61,742 bases of DNA from assembly GCA_018650165.1 (NCBI GenBank), contig JABIGM010000027.1, positions 1 through 61,742 of the forward strand, written 5' to 3'. Both the position numbers and the translations under genes were made by a program. Under the pieces are notes generated by a model. The model made no database searches, had not been told where the DNA came from, and was given only the letters and a program-made list of their open reading frames with translations. The stretch comes from Methanobacteriota archaeon (lineage in GTDB: Archaea > Thermoplasmatota > Poseidoniia > Poseidoniales > Poseidoniaceae). Position 1 is the first letter of the stretch; each line of letters opens with the position of its first letter. Shown one piece after another: positions 47,531 to 58,900 of the stretch.

Positions 47531-49521
47531 CAGGAATGCCTCTGAATAACTTCGCGTAATAGTGCACTTACCTGTTTACCATCAGCGACACCGCCGCATT
47601 CTTTCATTACCAAACCCATCAATGGTCCCAAAGCACCCATGCCTCGCTCCTTTACAAAATCAATTCTGCTTTCTACAACCTTCTCAACAATAGCGAGTAG
47701 GTCTCCTGAATCAGCAGGCTTTATTCCCAGTTCTTCTGCTTTGTTAGCGAGTTGGTCCATGCTTGGATTTTCGCCTGCAAATTCTTCCATCAGAGTAGAC
47801 ATTCCTTCTCTTGTAACGTGTCCTGCTTCTTTTGCAGCGAGTACTAAGGCCATCAGTCCGATTTCTCCGTTGTTCTCCAAAAGCATGGTAGCCCAAGCTT
47901 TTGCCGGAAGGCCGCTATTATGGGCGACGAAATAATCGTCCAATTCTCTGGATAGAAGCTGTTTCATTTGGTCTTCACTAATTGAAAAGGTTCCAAGTCT
48001 TTCCAATCTTTCAGATTGTGTCATCGGAAGGTTGTTGATGACTTTCTCCCAATGCTGAGAAGTAATTGAGTAGGGAGGGATATCCGTTTCAGGGTACATC
48101 CTAGCACCGCCCGGTAGTGGGCGCATTGGAGTTGTAGTCCCGTCCTCTGGAGATCCTTTTTTGATTACTACATTTCGAACTTCTTGTGAGATTCTCTCAA
48201 ACGCCATTCTTGCCCTATTGAGGACGCTTTCTAGAGCGAGTTCGGCTTGCCACCTAGGCGCTAGGCACAGTACAAAGGCATCTACCCCATTGAGGCACTC
48301 TCTTGCAGCATCGACAAATTCTTGCTCGATTCCATATGCCGGGAGTTCATCAGAATGGAATACTCCTGCAACACCTGCAAGTTTTGCTGCACCTGCAAGT
48401 TCTCTTCCTAAACGAGGCAACTGGGCTCCGTCTTCATCAAATTCTTTGACTCCTATCAAACCATTAAACCCTGGTAAAGGTAAAGCCAGCATTATTGATT
48501 TGGATTCTAAACCTGATTTTACCATTTTTGAATCACAACTTGTGAAAGCATCACTAACATCGATTAACTCTAACCCTAGTATCTGTGAAACTTCATCTGT
48601 AACATTTGGAGATTCTACTCGCCTATCTGGCGATAAAACGGGAAGTCCGTGTGCTGCTCTCAATTGATTAGCAAGACGGTAAAAATGAAGTTGCCTAGCC
48701 ATTTCACAACGGATGATTTTGGGAATCCAATCTAGATCTTGGCACCCTTTGATTTCAACTCTATCGCCACACATTATTGAGACGTTGAGGTCCTGTCGAA
48801 TACTTCCCAGTCCCCTTCTTACTCGGCGTGTGTCTCGAAGTGTTCTACCCAATGCAATCGAAGTTTGTTTTGCGTGGTCTGGAGTTTTTACATCTGGCGC
48901 AGTTGCGATTTCAATTAATGGAATGCCGAGCCTATCCAAATTCCAAGTTACTATTTCACCATCCGGAGTTAGTTCGTTATCCAACTTGCGAGCACTGTCT
49001 TCTTCTAAACAAAGTACATCGATTCCAACAGGGCCTCCCTCCGTCTCCAATACCCCATCTGTGGCTACTAGTGTAGTGCGCTGAAAACCACTTGTATTTG
49101 AGCCGTCTACTACGGTCTTACGCATGGTTTGTAGAAGTGGTACAGGATGCGCCCCAATCATTCCAGAAACCGTTAGCGAGATATCTAATGCATCCTTATC
49201 ATGGATTAATGGTGGTTGTTCATCAAGTTCAATTAAACCAGCATTAGGTGATTGACAATATACGAATGAGCGATTTCGACGCGCTTCAAATCTAGCTGCA
49301 ACATCTATTGCTCCGCCTTCGCCGCTAGCTGAGCGGAGGCGGCGGTTGTATTTGGGCCAGTTTTTTGGAAGGGTGTCTATTGTTACATCATGAAGTTCGC
49401 CTGGTTGGCGCGAGTGTAGTTTGCCAGTCGCCAATTGCTGATGAACCTCGATTCCGCACATGAAACCAAGATTTTCAGGATCCAGTGATGCAGGGGTTGC
49501 CACATTACCTTCCGGTTCCAT
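47530..49521 (-). CDS. gatE: Glu-tRNA(Gln) amidotransferase subunit E
   Basis: GFMCGIEVHQQLATGKLHSRQPGEL; CQSPNAGLIELDEQPPL; GLGSIRQDLNVSIMCGDRVEIKGCQDLDWIPKIIRCEM; GAD and YqeY-like C-terminal domains. Confidence 0.95.
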   Translation of the reverse strand: MEPEGNVATPASLDPENLGFMCGIEVHQQLATGKLHSRQPGELHDVTIDTLPKNWPKYNRRLRSASGEGGAIDVAARFEARRNRSFVYCQSPNAGLIELDEQPPLIHDKDALDISLTVSGMIGAHPVPLLQTMRKTVVDGSNTSGFQRTTLVATDGVLETEGGPVGIDVLCLEEDSARKLDNELTPDGEIVTWNLDRLGIPLIEIATAPDVKTPDHAKQTSIALGRTLRDTRRVRRGLGSIRQDLNVSIMCGDRVEIKGCQDLDWIPKIIRCEMARQLHFYRLANQLRAAHGLPVLSPDRRVESPNVTDEVSQILGLELIDVSDAFTSCDSKMVKSGLESKSIMLALPLPGFNGLIGVKEFDEDGAQLPRLGRELAGAAKLAGVAGVFHSDELPAYGIEQEFVDAARECLNGVDAFVLCLAPRWQAELALESVLNRARMAFERISQEVRNVVIKKGSPEDGTTTPMRPLPGGARMYPETDIPPYSITSQHWEKVINNLPMTQSERLERLGTFSISEDQMKQLLSRELDDYFVAHNSGLPAKAWATMLLENNGEIGLMALVLAAKEAGHVTREGMSTLMEEFAGENPSMDQLANKAEELGIKPADSGDLLAIVEKVVESRIDFVKERGMGALGPLMGLVMKECGGVADGKQVSALLREVIQRHS

Positions 49522-49561
49522 GTTACCACCTGTGTTGACTCCTCAATATGAGCGCATCGTT

Positions 49562-51676
49562 TCAGACTGGCTGTAGAGTCTCATATCCGCCGGGCCGCAT
49601 GAGTCTTCCATCTCTGCACAGCGCGTCGATTAGGTCCTCTGCAACATCTCTACTGATGTCACTACGGCCTGCTTCGGTCAAAACATCGTTCAGAGACACT
49701 ATTTCTCCAGTTTCAACATGTAATCTTCGAACGATTTCAAGAATTGCTCGCTCACGATTTCGGGCTGTCGCTTTCTTTCCGGATTGAAGAGTTGTTTCGT
49801 CAAAATTTTCACCCATCAATTCATGCCGCCATAATTTTGTAAGACGGATTGAACGTTCTGCATCCTCAATAGTTGCTTCTTCTGATAAACGCACCCTTGC
49901 TGAAGCTTGAGCTAATCGGTAAAGACCTTCAATTGCTCTTGCAGAAATTGCAATCGAATCGAATGACTCTCCACCTTTTCTTCTAGTTTCAACATAGTAT
50001 TCTCTAAGTGCATTTTGCGCATCTGATGTTAGTTGTGGGTGGATTGTGCGTTTGGCTAATGCAATGTACTTTCTAATTAAATCACGATTTACAATTCCTT
50101 CTTTTTTATTGAACCCTTCAAATGCCGCTGTTTTTGTAGGGTCGACTGCGCTGCCTTGGTCGATTAATATCTCAGGAGTTGAATCCGCTCGATTATTCAT
50201 GATGTGGTTTGCAATTCTTGTATCATGGTCTTCAGCAGGTTGATCGGTTAGTAACCAAATTACATCAAATCGTGAAATCAATGCCGGCTTGAGATTGATT
50301 TGTTGGGTAAATGGCACCTCGGAAACAGATTGGAATCTCCCTGCTTTGGGGTTTGCTGCGGCTAGAATTGCGCAGCGGGTAGAGAGTGTTGCATTGATTC
50401 CTGCTTTCGATATTGAGATTCTCTGTTGCTCCATGGCCTCGTGCATTGAAGAGCGATCGTTTTCATTCATCTTATCGAATTCGTCAATAGCAGCTAATCC
50501 AAGGTCGGCTAAAGCAAGTGCACCTGCCTCTAAGGTCCAACGGCCATCTGCGGCTGCATCCTGAACGGCAGCTGCAGTTAATCCAGCGGCAGAGGCTGAC
50601 ATTCCAGATGTGAAACGGCCACGGGGTGAAATTTGTGACATGTAAGACAACAATTGAGATTTAGCGACACCGGGGTCTCCCATGAGCAAGATGTGGATAT
50701 CCCCGCGCAGTCTAGTCCCATCTTTTGCCTTAGATGCAACTCCTCCGAAAAGTTGTAACATCAGCGATTCTTTCTGGCGACTCATTCCAAAAATGGATGG
50801 TGCTATTGAATTTGTTAACAATTCATGAATGTCGTCGCGGCGTGCGAGTTCTTTGATTTCGTGTTCATCTTCTTCAGAAATTTGGATTTCTTCCAAAGGA
50901 ATATTTTCTCTCTGAATACTATGGATTCTCAAAAATATATCAAAAATTGGAGTTTCTTTTCCTGATTTGCGTTGTGACCGTACAAATAACATCCCATTGA
51001 CTGTAACTCGGTCACCAGGATTTAGTTGGCCTGCTAAATCATGCTCTGTAATACAGAGAATCCTTTCAGGTTGTACGCCTCCTCGCAAATTTTCTGGTGG
51101 CTCTTGTAATTCAATGAATTGTGTGTTGATTAAAATTGAGTCTTCGACCCTCTGAACGAATCTAGTTTGTCCTTTACGCCTACCGCACCCACCTTCAATT
51201 TCAAAACATTCAATCGGTTCAATCAATTCTTGCTCGTTAGGTTGGCTAACTCTAGTTGAATGTCCACACGCCACACAAACAAATGAGCCTTCATAAGTTC
51301 TCGGAAGTACACTACCGATTTTGGTTGCAATGGCATCCACTGAAATCATCGAACCCAAATCTTCGCTTCGAAGTTGACGAACTGTTCGATGAGAATCTGA
51401 AGGTAGTTCAATTATTCGGACAAATGCGACTATACGCGGAGAACCCAATTCGGAAAGCAGTAAGCCTAGTGCCTGGTTTGCTGCCTGCGTGTTGTTTTCA
51501 GGCTCTTCGACTATCGAAAGAGCAAAATCCGGATCAAAAGATTCGATGTCTCGGTATGAGATTTCTAGTGATTGAACATCTGGCCATGATACTTCCAAAT
51601 TGTGAATAGATTCACTGTAATTGTCAAGAAGTAGTGAGCGCCATCTTGCAGGTAGGTCAAATTCTTGAATTGTCAT
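49562..51676 (-). CDS. mcm: Replicative minichromosome maintenance helicase
   Basis: Zinc site CVACGHS...ECFEIEGGCGRR; Walker A MGDPGVAKSQLL; FTSGMSASAAGLTAAA; AIDEFDKMNENDRSSMHEAMEQQRISISKAGI; ISRFDVIWLL. Confidence 0.97.
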   Translation of the reverse strand: MTIQEFDLPARWRSLLLDNYSESIHNLEVSWPDVQSLEISYRDIESFDPDFALSIVEEPENNTQAANQALGLLLSELGSPRIVAFVRIIELPSDSHRTVRQLRSEDLGSMISVDAIATKIGSVLPRTYEGSFVCVACGHSTRVSQPNEQELIEPIECFEIEGGCGRRKGQTRFVQRVEDSILINTQFIELQEPPENLRGGVQPERILCITEHDLAGQLNPGDRVTVNGMLFVRSQRKSGKETPIFDIFLRIHSIQRENIPLEEIQISEEDEHEIKELARRDDIHELLTNSIAPSIFGMSRQKESLMLQLFGGVASKAKDGTRLRGDIHILLMGDPGVAKSQLLSYMSQISPRGRFTSGMSASAAGLTAAAVQDAAADGRWTLEAGALALADLGLAAIDEFDKMNENDRSSMHEAMEQQRISISKAGINATLSTRCAILAAANPKAGRFQSVSEVPFTQQINLKPALISRFDVIWLLTDQPAEDHDTRIANHIMNNRADSTPEILIDQGSAVDPTKTAAFEGFNKKEGIVNRDLIRKYIALAKRTIHPQLTSDAQNALREYYVETRRKGGESFDSIAISARAIEGLYRLAQASARVRLSEEATIEDAERSIRLTKLWRHELMGENFDETTLQSGKKATARNRERAILEIVRRLHVETGEIVSLNDVLTEAGRSDISRDVAEDLIDALCRDGRLMRPGGYETLQPV

Positions 51677-51800
51677 AGTAATCTCCCCAACCAGACACCT
51701 TGAGCCGTTGTCGACCCTCTATAATGATTGAGTCTGTACTTTTCTTCCCCTTCATTTCCACTGGAATCTAATCGCATCACATAACCTCCACTGGCTTCCA

Positions 51801-52808
51801 TTGGAACACCGCCAAGCACATTTCTATGAAGCCCATCGCAGGTTCATGCCCGCCCACTCTTTTGAACCCATCAGAGGAAAAATCGAAAGATTCTCGTTTT
51901 CTTCTCTAAATCTAGAAAATCAAATCGGAGACCCCTTAGAACGGGAAGTCATGGTACATATTCCACCTAATGCAACTGGTAAATTACCTTGTATTATCTA
52001 CCTTGCACCATTTACTGGAACCGGTTTTGCTCGTGCTAATTGGAAGGCTTTTGGGGAAACGCTACCGCAGAGGCATGAACGACTGGTAAAAGACGGTTTA
52101 ATGGAACCATCGATACTCGTTATGCCAGATACCTTCACTTCGCTTGGAGGCAACCAATTTGTTGATTCTGCAATCGTTGGCGATTGGGGGACATGGTTGA
52201 ACACTGACCTACGGAATGAAATTAGTTCGCGATATGATGTCAGTGGGTTTGGACTGGTTGGAAAATCTAGTGGTGGCTATGGCGCCTTAGTTCGAGGTAT
52301 GTTGGACGATTGTTGGGCTGCAGTAGCATGTCATTCCGGAGATTGTGGTTTTGAAATCCTATATGGTATTGAATTGCCAAATACTCTTACACAAATTAAG
52401 CCTCATGGCGGGGTTGATGGTTTTCTCTCATATGTCAAAAATAGCAATTCGTTACGAAGTGCTGATTTTCACACATTGATGATTCTGGCTATGGCTGCTA
52501 CTTACAGCGATGGAACTCTTCCAACCGACGAAAATTGTATATTTGATGATGATAAATGGTCTGAGTGGAAATCATGGGACCCTCTAAACATGATCGAAGA
52601 TCACCAAAATCTTCCTTCTTGCTGGATTGACGTTGGCGATTCAGACCAATACAATATCCAATATGGTTTGCGACAACTTCACAACCGAATGATGGAATTA
52701 GATATTGGCCATGAGTGGGAAGAATTCCCGGGAACACATAGTGGAATTGACCACAGATTGGACCTTTCACTTCCCTGGATGGCTTCGAAGATTCAATCGA
52801 CATCATGA
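51801..52808 (+). CDS. Putative esterase (esterase D/antigen 85-like alpha/beta hydrolase)
   Basis: REVMVHIPPNATGKLPCIIYLAPFTG; GLVGKSSGGYGALVRGM; EEFPGTHSGIDHR. Confidence 0.82.
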   Translation: MEHRQAHFYEAHRRFMPAHSFEPIRGKIERFSFSSLNLENQIGDPLEREVMVHIPPNATGKLPCIIYLAPFTGTGFARANWKAFGETLPQRHERLVKDGLMEPSILVMPDTFTSLGGNQFVDSAIVGDWGTWLNTDLRNEISSRYDVSGFGLVGKSSGGYGALVRGMLDDCWAAVACHSGDCGFEILYGIELPNTLTQIKPHGGVDGFLSYVKNSNSLRSADFHTLMILAMAATYSDGTLPTDENCIFDDDKWSEWKSWDPLNMIEDHQNLPSCWIDVGDSDQYNIQYGLRQLHNRMMELDIGHEWEEFPGTHSGIDHRLDLSLPWMASKIQSTS

Positions 52809-53929
52809 TGAGAGTGGCGCGGGTGGCAAGTGGTATGGCAGAAGGCCTTGATTACGCCGGCAGTGGTGTCGACATCGATCTTGAAGGTAGTGCTGTTGGT
52901 GCCCTAGTAGGCGCATTATCACGGTCTGTAAGGAAACCTGGCAGCCCTGGAGCGCCAGTGGATTTGCCTGGTGGATTTGGCGGACTTGTTGAATTCGGGG
53001 ATAATTATCTGGCGTTAGCAACTGATGGAGTTGGTTCCAAATTATCGATTGCTACCAAACTTAACCAATGGGCAGGAGTCGGTATTGATTGTATGGCGAT
53101 GAATGTCAATGATTTGTTATGCGTTGGAGCTGAGCCAATCGCTTTCGTAGATTACATAGCAGTTCCAAAGCCCGACCCTGAGGTTCATGCCGCTCTAGGA
53201 GCGAGTCTAGCAGAAGCATGTAGGCGAGCAAGAGTTACGCTTGCTGGCGGTGAAACTGCAAGTTTACCTGGAATCGTCACAGAATTGGACTTATCCGGTA
53301 CCGCTCTTGGGTGGTTAGCAAAGGGTAGTGAAATTACTGGAGCTAATCTCAAAGAAGGGGATGTCCTAATCGGTATGCCTTCATCAGGAGTTCACTCTAA
53401 TGGGTACTCTCTGGTTCGCAATGTAGTGTCTCATTGTGGAGCGTCTTGGGAAGATGCGGCTCCGTTCGATTTAGATGAAGGGCGTATTGAGCGATTTAAT
53501 CAAGGCTCAATTACACTCGGAGAAGTTTTCCTTAATCCCACTAGAATTTACTGTGATCCTGTGGTTGACCTAATCCAAGAAGGGCCTTGTAATACTTCCA
53601 AAATCCATGGTATCTGCCATGTAACTGGAGGGGGACTTTCCAATCTTCTTCGCCTACATGATTCATTGGGGTGGCACATTGCAAACCCATTGCCAATATT
53701 ACCAGAATTCAAGTGGATTCAACAGCAAGGAAATGTTTCAGATAGAGAAATGCATCGTACATTCAATATGGGTTGTGGGATGATTATTGCTGTTGATTCT
53801 GAAGTAGCTGAATCTGTTTGCTCTTGGCTATCAGAGAGAATGAATGGATGCGCAATCATTGGAACTGTTGTAGATAATGGGCACAAAGTAACTCACGTTA
53901 ACCCAGAGATTCTGTTCGAACATTATTGA
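52805..53929 (+). CDS. purM: Phosphoribosylformylglycinamidine cyclo-ligase (AIR synthetase)
   Basis: YAGSGVDIDLEGSAVGAL; LALATDGVGSKLSIATKLNQWAGVGIDCMAMNVNDLLCVGAEPIAFVDYIAV; GMPSSGVHSNGYSLVR; CHVTGGGLSNLLRL. Confidence 0.95.
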   Translation: MMRVARVASGMAEGLDYAGSGVDIDLEGSAVGALVGALSRSVRKPGSPGAPVDLPGGFGGLVEFGDNYLALATDGVGSKLSIATKLNQWAGVGIDCMAMNVNDLLCVGAEPIAFVDYIAVPKPDPEVHAALGASLAEACRRARVTLAGGETASLPGIVTELDLSGTALGWLAKGSEITGANLKEGDVLIGMPSSGVHSNGYSLVRNVVSHCGASWEDAAPFDLDEGRIERFNQGSITLGEVFLNPTRIYCDPVVDLIQEGPCNTSKIHGICHVTGGGLSNLLRLHDSLGWHIANPLPILPEFKWIQQQGNVSDREMHRTFNMGCGMIIAVDSEVAESVCSWLSERMNGCAIIGTVVDNGHKVTHVNPEILFEHY

Positions 53930-53938
53930 GGATAAATT

Positions 53939-55225
53939 ATGCAACCTGAAGGGTGGCCAGGACATATTTGGCTAGAAGGTAGAACTTCGGTTCACCTTCG
54001 AAACCATCAGTTACGACCCTCACATATGCCAAGAGGTCCTGCTGCAAAAACCGGAGAAGGTTTTCTCAATCCCGCAATGGCGCCTGCGCGTACACGTTCA
54101 GTGATGCTTTTAGCAGATGCTTTGGAAAATGGTTGGTTAGTTCCCGAGGGCAAAATTATTCGTGCATTAGATGCACTATGTGCTACAGGAGTTAGGCCCC
54201 GTCGGTGGAGAAAGGAAATTCCGTCTCAAGACCGATTGAGAATTACTGCTAATGACTTAGATTCGGATGCGCTTGCCTGGGCAAGAGAGTCTCATCGTAG
54301 ACATCCGGTCGGAGATAATCTACAATGGGTTCCAGAACCAAGTAGGTTCTCTAGAGAACAAGAAGGGGTTGTTGAAGGTGGCATTCATTGGATTGAAGGT
54401 GATGCTACAAGGTTGATGGTTCAAGCACCATTCCAGTGGATAGATTTAGATCCATTCGGTTCACCTGTTGGATTTCTTGATTCTGCAATTCAAGCGATTT
54501 CAAGAGTCGGTGTTCTAGAAGTTACTGCCACAGATACTGCAGCATTATGCGGCTCTGCAAAAACTAGTGCTGCACGCAGATATGGCTCAGTAGGAATTAC
54601 TGATTCGTATATGCATGATGATGCTACGAGGATTTTACTCGGGACAATAGCAAGAGTTGCTGCAATGCATGACAAATCAATTCATCCAATTCTTTCGCTA
54701 TTTGATGGCCATCATGTTCGCGTGACTGTTCTTCTAAAGCGTTCGAAAGAAGAGGCTTCTAATTGGAATCAAAATATAGGTTATCGGATTCGCTCTGAAC
54801 CTTATCACTTCGCCCCTCAGTCTGAAGGTGAGTTTTCTGGGCCAATGTGGACTGGCCCAATATTTGATGCTGAAATCGCAGGCAGAATTACTGTGGAAAA
54901 GGCAATTGAATTATGTGCGGGTAGAGATGGTGATTTGCCTGAAGATTGGGGAGAGGTCGATATCGAACATTCCCAAAGAGAGATTCAGAGGAGTGTACGC
55001 CATATTTCAGAATCAGCTGAATTACTATCTCAGGAACATTTGCTCGTTGCTGTAGATGATTTGGGTATTGCTGCCGGGGTTGGCCAAATTCCATCAATGA
55101 AGAAAATTAAGACGGGTTTAGAAGATGCTGGATTCAGAATGGCAAGATGCCATATGCCTGAAGCAATGTTTGCAACAGATGCAGATTGGCAAACGGTTCT
55201 AGATGTTACTAAATCAGCCAAATGA
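53939..55225 (+). CDS. trm1: tRNA (guanine26-N2)-dimethyltransferase Trm1
   Basis: GEGFLNPAMAPARTRSVMLLADAL; RALDALCATGVRPRRWRKEIP; IDLDPFGSPVGFLDSAIQA; VTATDTAALCG. Confidence 0.94.
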   Translation: MQPEGWPGHIWLEGRTSVHLRNHQLRPSHMPRGPAAKTGEGFLNPAMAPARTRSVMLLADALENGWLVPEGKIIRALDALCATGVRPRRWRKEIPSQDRLRITANDLDSDALAWARESHRRHPVGDNLQWVPEPSRFSREQEGVVEGGIHWIEGDATRLMVQAPFQWIDLDPFGSPVGFLDSAIQAISRVGVLEVTATDTAALCGSAKTSAARRYGSVGITDSYMHDDATRILLGTIARVAAMHDKSIHPILSLFDGHHVRVTVLLKRSKEEASNWNQNIGYRIRSEPYHFAPQSEGEFSGPMWTGPIFDAEIAGRITVEKAIELCAGRDGDLPEDWGEVDIEHSQREIQRSVRHISESAELLSQEHLLVAVDDLGIAAGVGQIPSMKKIKTGLEDAGFRMARCHMPEAMFATDADWQTVLDVTKSAK

Positions 55226-55957
55226 TGGGTCTGATTCATCTTCCGGCGCTGGAAGCATTGTTTGAGAGTTCTCGAATACTTCCCTAACACTATCTTCTAT
55301 CTTTCTAGCATCCTCTAATAGGGATGAAAGTGGAATCTCGATTTCGGTCAGTTCACTAACCGCCTCTATTGCTAAGGCAGCTGCTCTTGCATCTGGATAC
55401 ATTGGATTACAATCAGCCATAATTGCTGTGATGTCTAGCCCCAGCCGGTCCCCTTCTGCAATTAAGTAGCCCGCAATACCTGCAACAATTCCTTGACGGA
55501 CTGGTTCTATGTCTGCGTTCTTTAATCGGCTACGACCCACTTTTGATGAGCTTACGCCATAAAGTGCCCCGTCTCTATCATCGATATTTTCACGAGCAAC
55601 TCCATCGATAACTATCAATTGATCGAATCCGCCTTTAGTGAACCAATCAAGTACTGTATTTGCAAAAAGAACATCCCTCTCCGGACCAAATCTTACCTCT
55701 GCGGTAAATACTCCAACATTGTCGCCTTGATAGACTCTAACTGGATGTTTTGGGACCTCGTGATGGATTAAAGCCATGGCTGGAAATTCTGAATTTAGGA
55801 CGGTTCCTTGCTGCTTTAAGTTCAATTGGCTAATCACATGTGATGCTGCTATCACACCAACCATGCCAACTGTTGAAAACCCACAAATTGCAACACCGCT
55901 AGTCCTTGGATCAGCATCCTTGTGCAATACAAGGTCGTAGGTTGCTTGGTCTGCCAT
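55214..55957 (-). CDS. PAC2 family (proteasome assembly chaperone-like) protein
   Basis: VAICGFSTVGMVGVIAASHVISQLNLKQQGTVLNSEFPAMALIHHEVPKHPVRVYQ; IVAGIAGYLIAEGDRLGLDITAIMADC. Confidence 0.85.
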   Translation of the reverse strand: MADQATYDLVLHKDADPRTSGVAICGFSTVGMVGVIAASHVISQLNLKQQGTVLNSEFPAMALIHHEVPKHPVRVYQGDNVGVFTAEVRFGPERDVLFANTVLDWFTKGGFDQLIVIDGVARENIDDRDGALYGVSSSKVGRSRLKNADIEPVRQGIVAGIAGYLIAEGDRLGLDITAIMADCNPMYPDARAAALAIEAVSELTEIEIPLSSLLEDARKIEDSVREVFENSQTMLPAPEDESDPSFG

Positions 55958-55998
55958 GTGACGGCCTCAGGTTGACTCATTCAAAGGTCTTGCGAAAA

Positions 55999-58900
55999 TC
56001 ATTCCACGAATTCAGACCAATCATCTTTACCAGCATCTCGATACCACCAGACTCCTAATTCGTCTTCGTACCATTCAGTTCCATGCTCATCAACTGTGAT
56101 TCCTGTGTCTTCGCCGGTGGCATTTTCAGATTCTCCTACATACTCTTCTTCATATTCTTCTTCGACGTAAGTATCCCCTTCCTCAAAGTCCGCAATAATA
56201 TCGGGCCTATCTGGAGTTTCATCGTCGATCGTTTTATCGTCGAATTCATCGAGTGCAAGTCCAATTGGAAGTGGTTTCGCGATTCTATCGGATTCTAATT
56301 CTGGCTCCATATCTAAATCGTCTTCTTCCCAGTCTTCAACATCGCTATTTTTAATTCTAATAATTATGAAGACTGCTAATCCCAGGAATGCTATTCCACC
56401 AACTCCTCCGATATACAGCATAGTATTACTCGAAGCATCGTCATCATTGGTCGTTGCTTGGTCGGTATTATCGGGGTTGGAGTCAGGAGTTACATCTGGC
56501 TCCTCGCCTTTCAATGTCCATGAAATTTCAAGCTTCAATTGCTTATCACCGGGTGATGTATAATCCAGAGGCCCTTGTATCAAATCGAGTTCCATTTTTC
56601 CATTCGTCAAACCAAGTTCTGAAAGGTTTTCCAATATATCAACTCGTATCTCTATTGTTGTACTTGCAGAACCTTCCAATGTAAATTCACTTTGACCTGG
56701 AGAAGGATTGAATTCGATATAATCTGGCCAATTAGACCAACCGTCTGGCTCTAATGAAATTTCGATGGAGAAATTATTGGGATTGGTAATTGTACAATCG
56801 ATTTCTTCATCCAAATCTGGATCCACTATTACTGCTCCACAATCAATCACCACATCATCCATTGTGCTTGGAATCCACGGTGTATCCGTCGTTTCGTTTC
56901 CGTCTGTTTCATTCTCTTCGATTACGGTGCCAAAAGTGACTAATATTATTTCCAAGGAATTATTTCCGGCATTGATCCAAGTAGGTTCAGTCAAATTGAC
57001 GAACAGTAAGCCACCGCCCGGGAAATTAACTAGGAATTGACTGAATCCACCATTTATTTGTGCGGTATCTGATAGTGTTACATTTGTACTACTATTGAAT
57101 ATGGTCCATTCAATAGTCGCCCCTTCAAGCATTGAAGCTTGTTCAGGATTTGTGGCCACAAGATTGACTCTCACGTCTGTTTCATTATCCCAATCTAACT
57201 CATAGACGGATTTTACTGGAGTGAATGCTGCATCTACAGTTACTACTCTGGTTACGGAAGTTGATGCTGAGGCGATTGGCCTATTTTGTTCATCACCAAT
57301 GTCTCCACTATAATTGACCCAAATCGTGACATCGCCTCTCAAGTCAGCTGCCCAAGAGCCCAATAATGAGAAGTCTGAAGAATGGACCCCCGACCAATTC
57401 TCTGCGAGTAGCCACGAATCAGTAGAATTGGCTAATGTAATTGTGACTGTCCCTACTGGAGTAATTTCAACTCCTCCACCCGTTGCGGTCAAATTGATAT
57501 CAAGAGGATGTCCAATACCAATAATCGGAGATGTTTCAATATCTATTTCAACAGGAAGATGGGTATCATTGCGTGAATAACTAGGCCCTACTGATGTTAC
57601 TTCTTTGGTATAATTTCCAAACGAATCTACTGCAACAACTGCGAACCAGTATCCTGTTCCATCAATTAAACCTGTGAATGTCATTTCATTCCAATACCAA
57701 TTCCCCCAGCCTATCTGAGTTGCCATATCCGTCGAATTGAATTCTGAGGTTGATGTGTATACGTCATAAGAATCGATTCCATATGGGTAAGCCAGGCTTG
57801 ACCCTGGTAGCAGGTCCCAAGTCACTATCAAAGAACCGCCGCCATCATCCTCGACATCAGTTACTGTTACTCCTGTTACTGCCTCGTGCGGGGCCGGGTA
57901 GGGTATGGTGACCTCTAGTAAATTTGAGAGATTGGAAGTTACACCGAATTGGTGTACACTCCTCACAGCATATGTGTATGTGTCTTCGACTGATACTACA
58001 TCATCTACAGTAATATTAGCCATTGAGATTGCATATGGTGAATCAATATCAATTACTTCAACCGACGCATCATAACGGAAAACTTCGAATCTAACTAAGT
58101 CGGTTCCAAAAGAAATCATATCGTTCCAAGCAAGAGTCACTTTCGATGGAGTTAACTCTTGTAGAACCAAAGTAGGGGTTGTGGGAAGAGAGAGGTCAGG
58201 GGCACCTGGTGTATGGATTGCCACTAAGTTGGTCAATGAGATTTTGCCTGCGTTTGTGGAGTTTACTGGTACATTAAGTAAATAATTTCCAACTCCTCCC
58301 GTCATACCTTGATTTAGGACATTCGTCAAATTAACTGTAACGTGAGGATTGTTTGCCACGAAGAATGTACAATCATAACCAATATCGAGATTTGTTAGAT
58401 TGAAATCGCCCGCACCTGAACTTTGTATTGTCATCGAATAATTTGCCATATAGATGCCGTATGAATCGATATATGATGGTTGAGCGATTAGTAGCGGATT
58501 CAAATCATCCCTGATACCATTGGTTTCATCACTCATTTCAAGTGGATCTAAATTATTGGATGAGTCTCCAGCATATCCTGCTCTGCTCATCTCTGCATTA
58601 CCGTCTCCATCAACATCTAATTCGATGCTGTGCCATCCTCCAATGAATACTCCAAGAGTGTTTTCACCTGCAGAAACTATCTGCTCTAACGTTCCGTCCC
58701 CATCCATATCCATAGTCATAATTGATGTTGGAATCGACCAAGGTTCTAACTCGAATAATCCAAGAGTCCCAATATTAGTGGAATTGATTGGACGGAATGT
58801 GATATAGCCTTCTATCGTTGAAGATTGCCCGTCTGAAATTCCGGAAACAGGGGTCAACAAATCAAGGTCGCCATCGCTATCAAAATCTCCCACTGTAGCG

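Noticed and set aside
50000-51000. Possible intein in MCM
   Set aside because: Walker A, Walker B and arginine-finger motifs are contiguous with normal spacing; no intein splice motifs.
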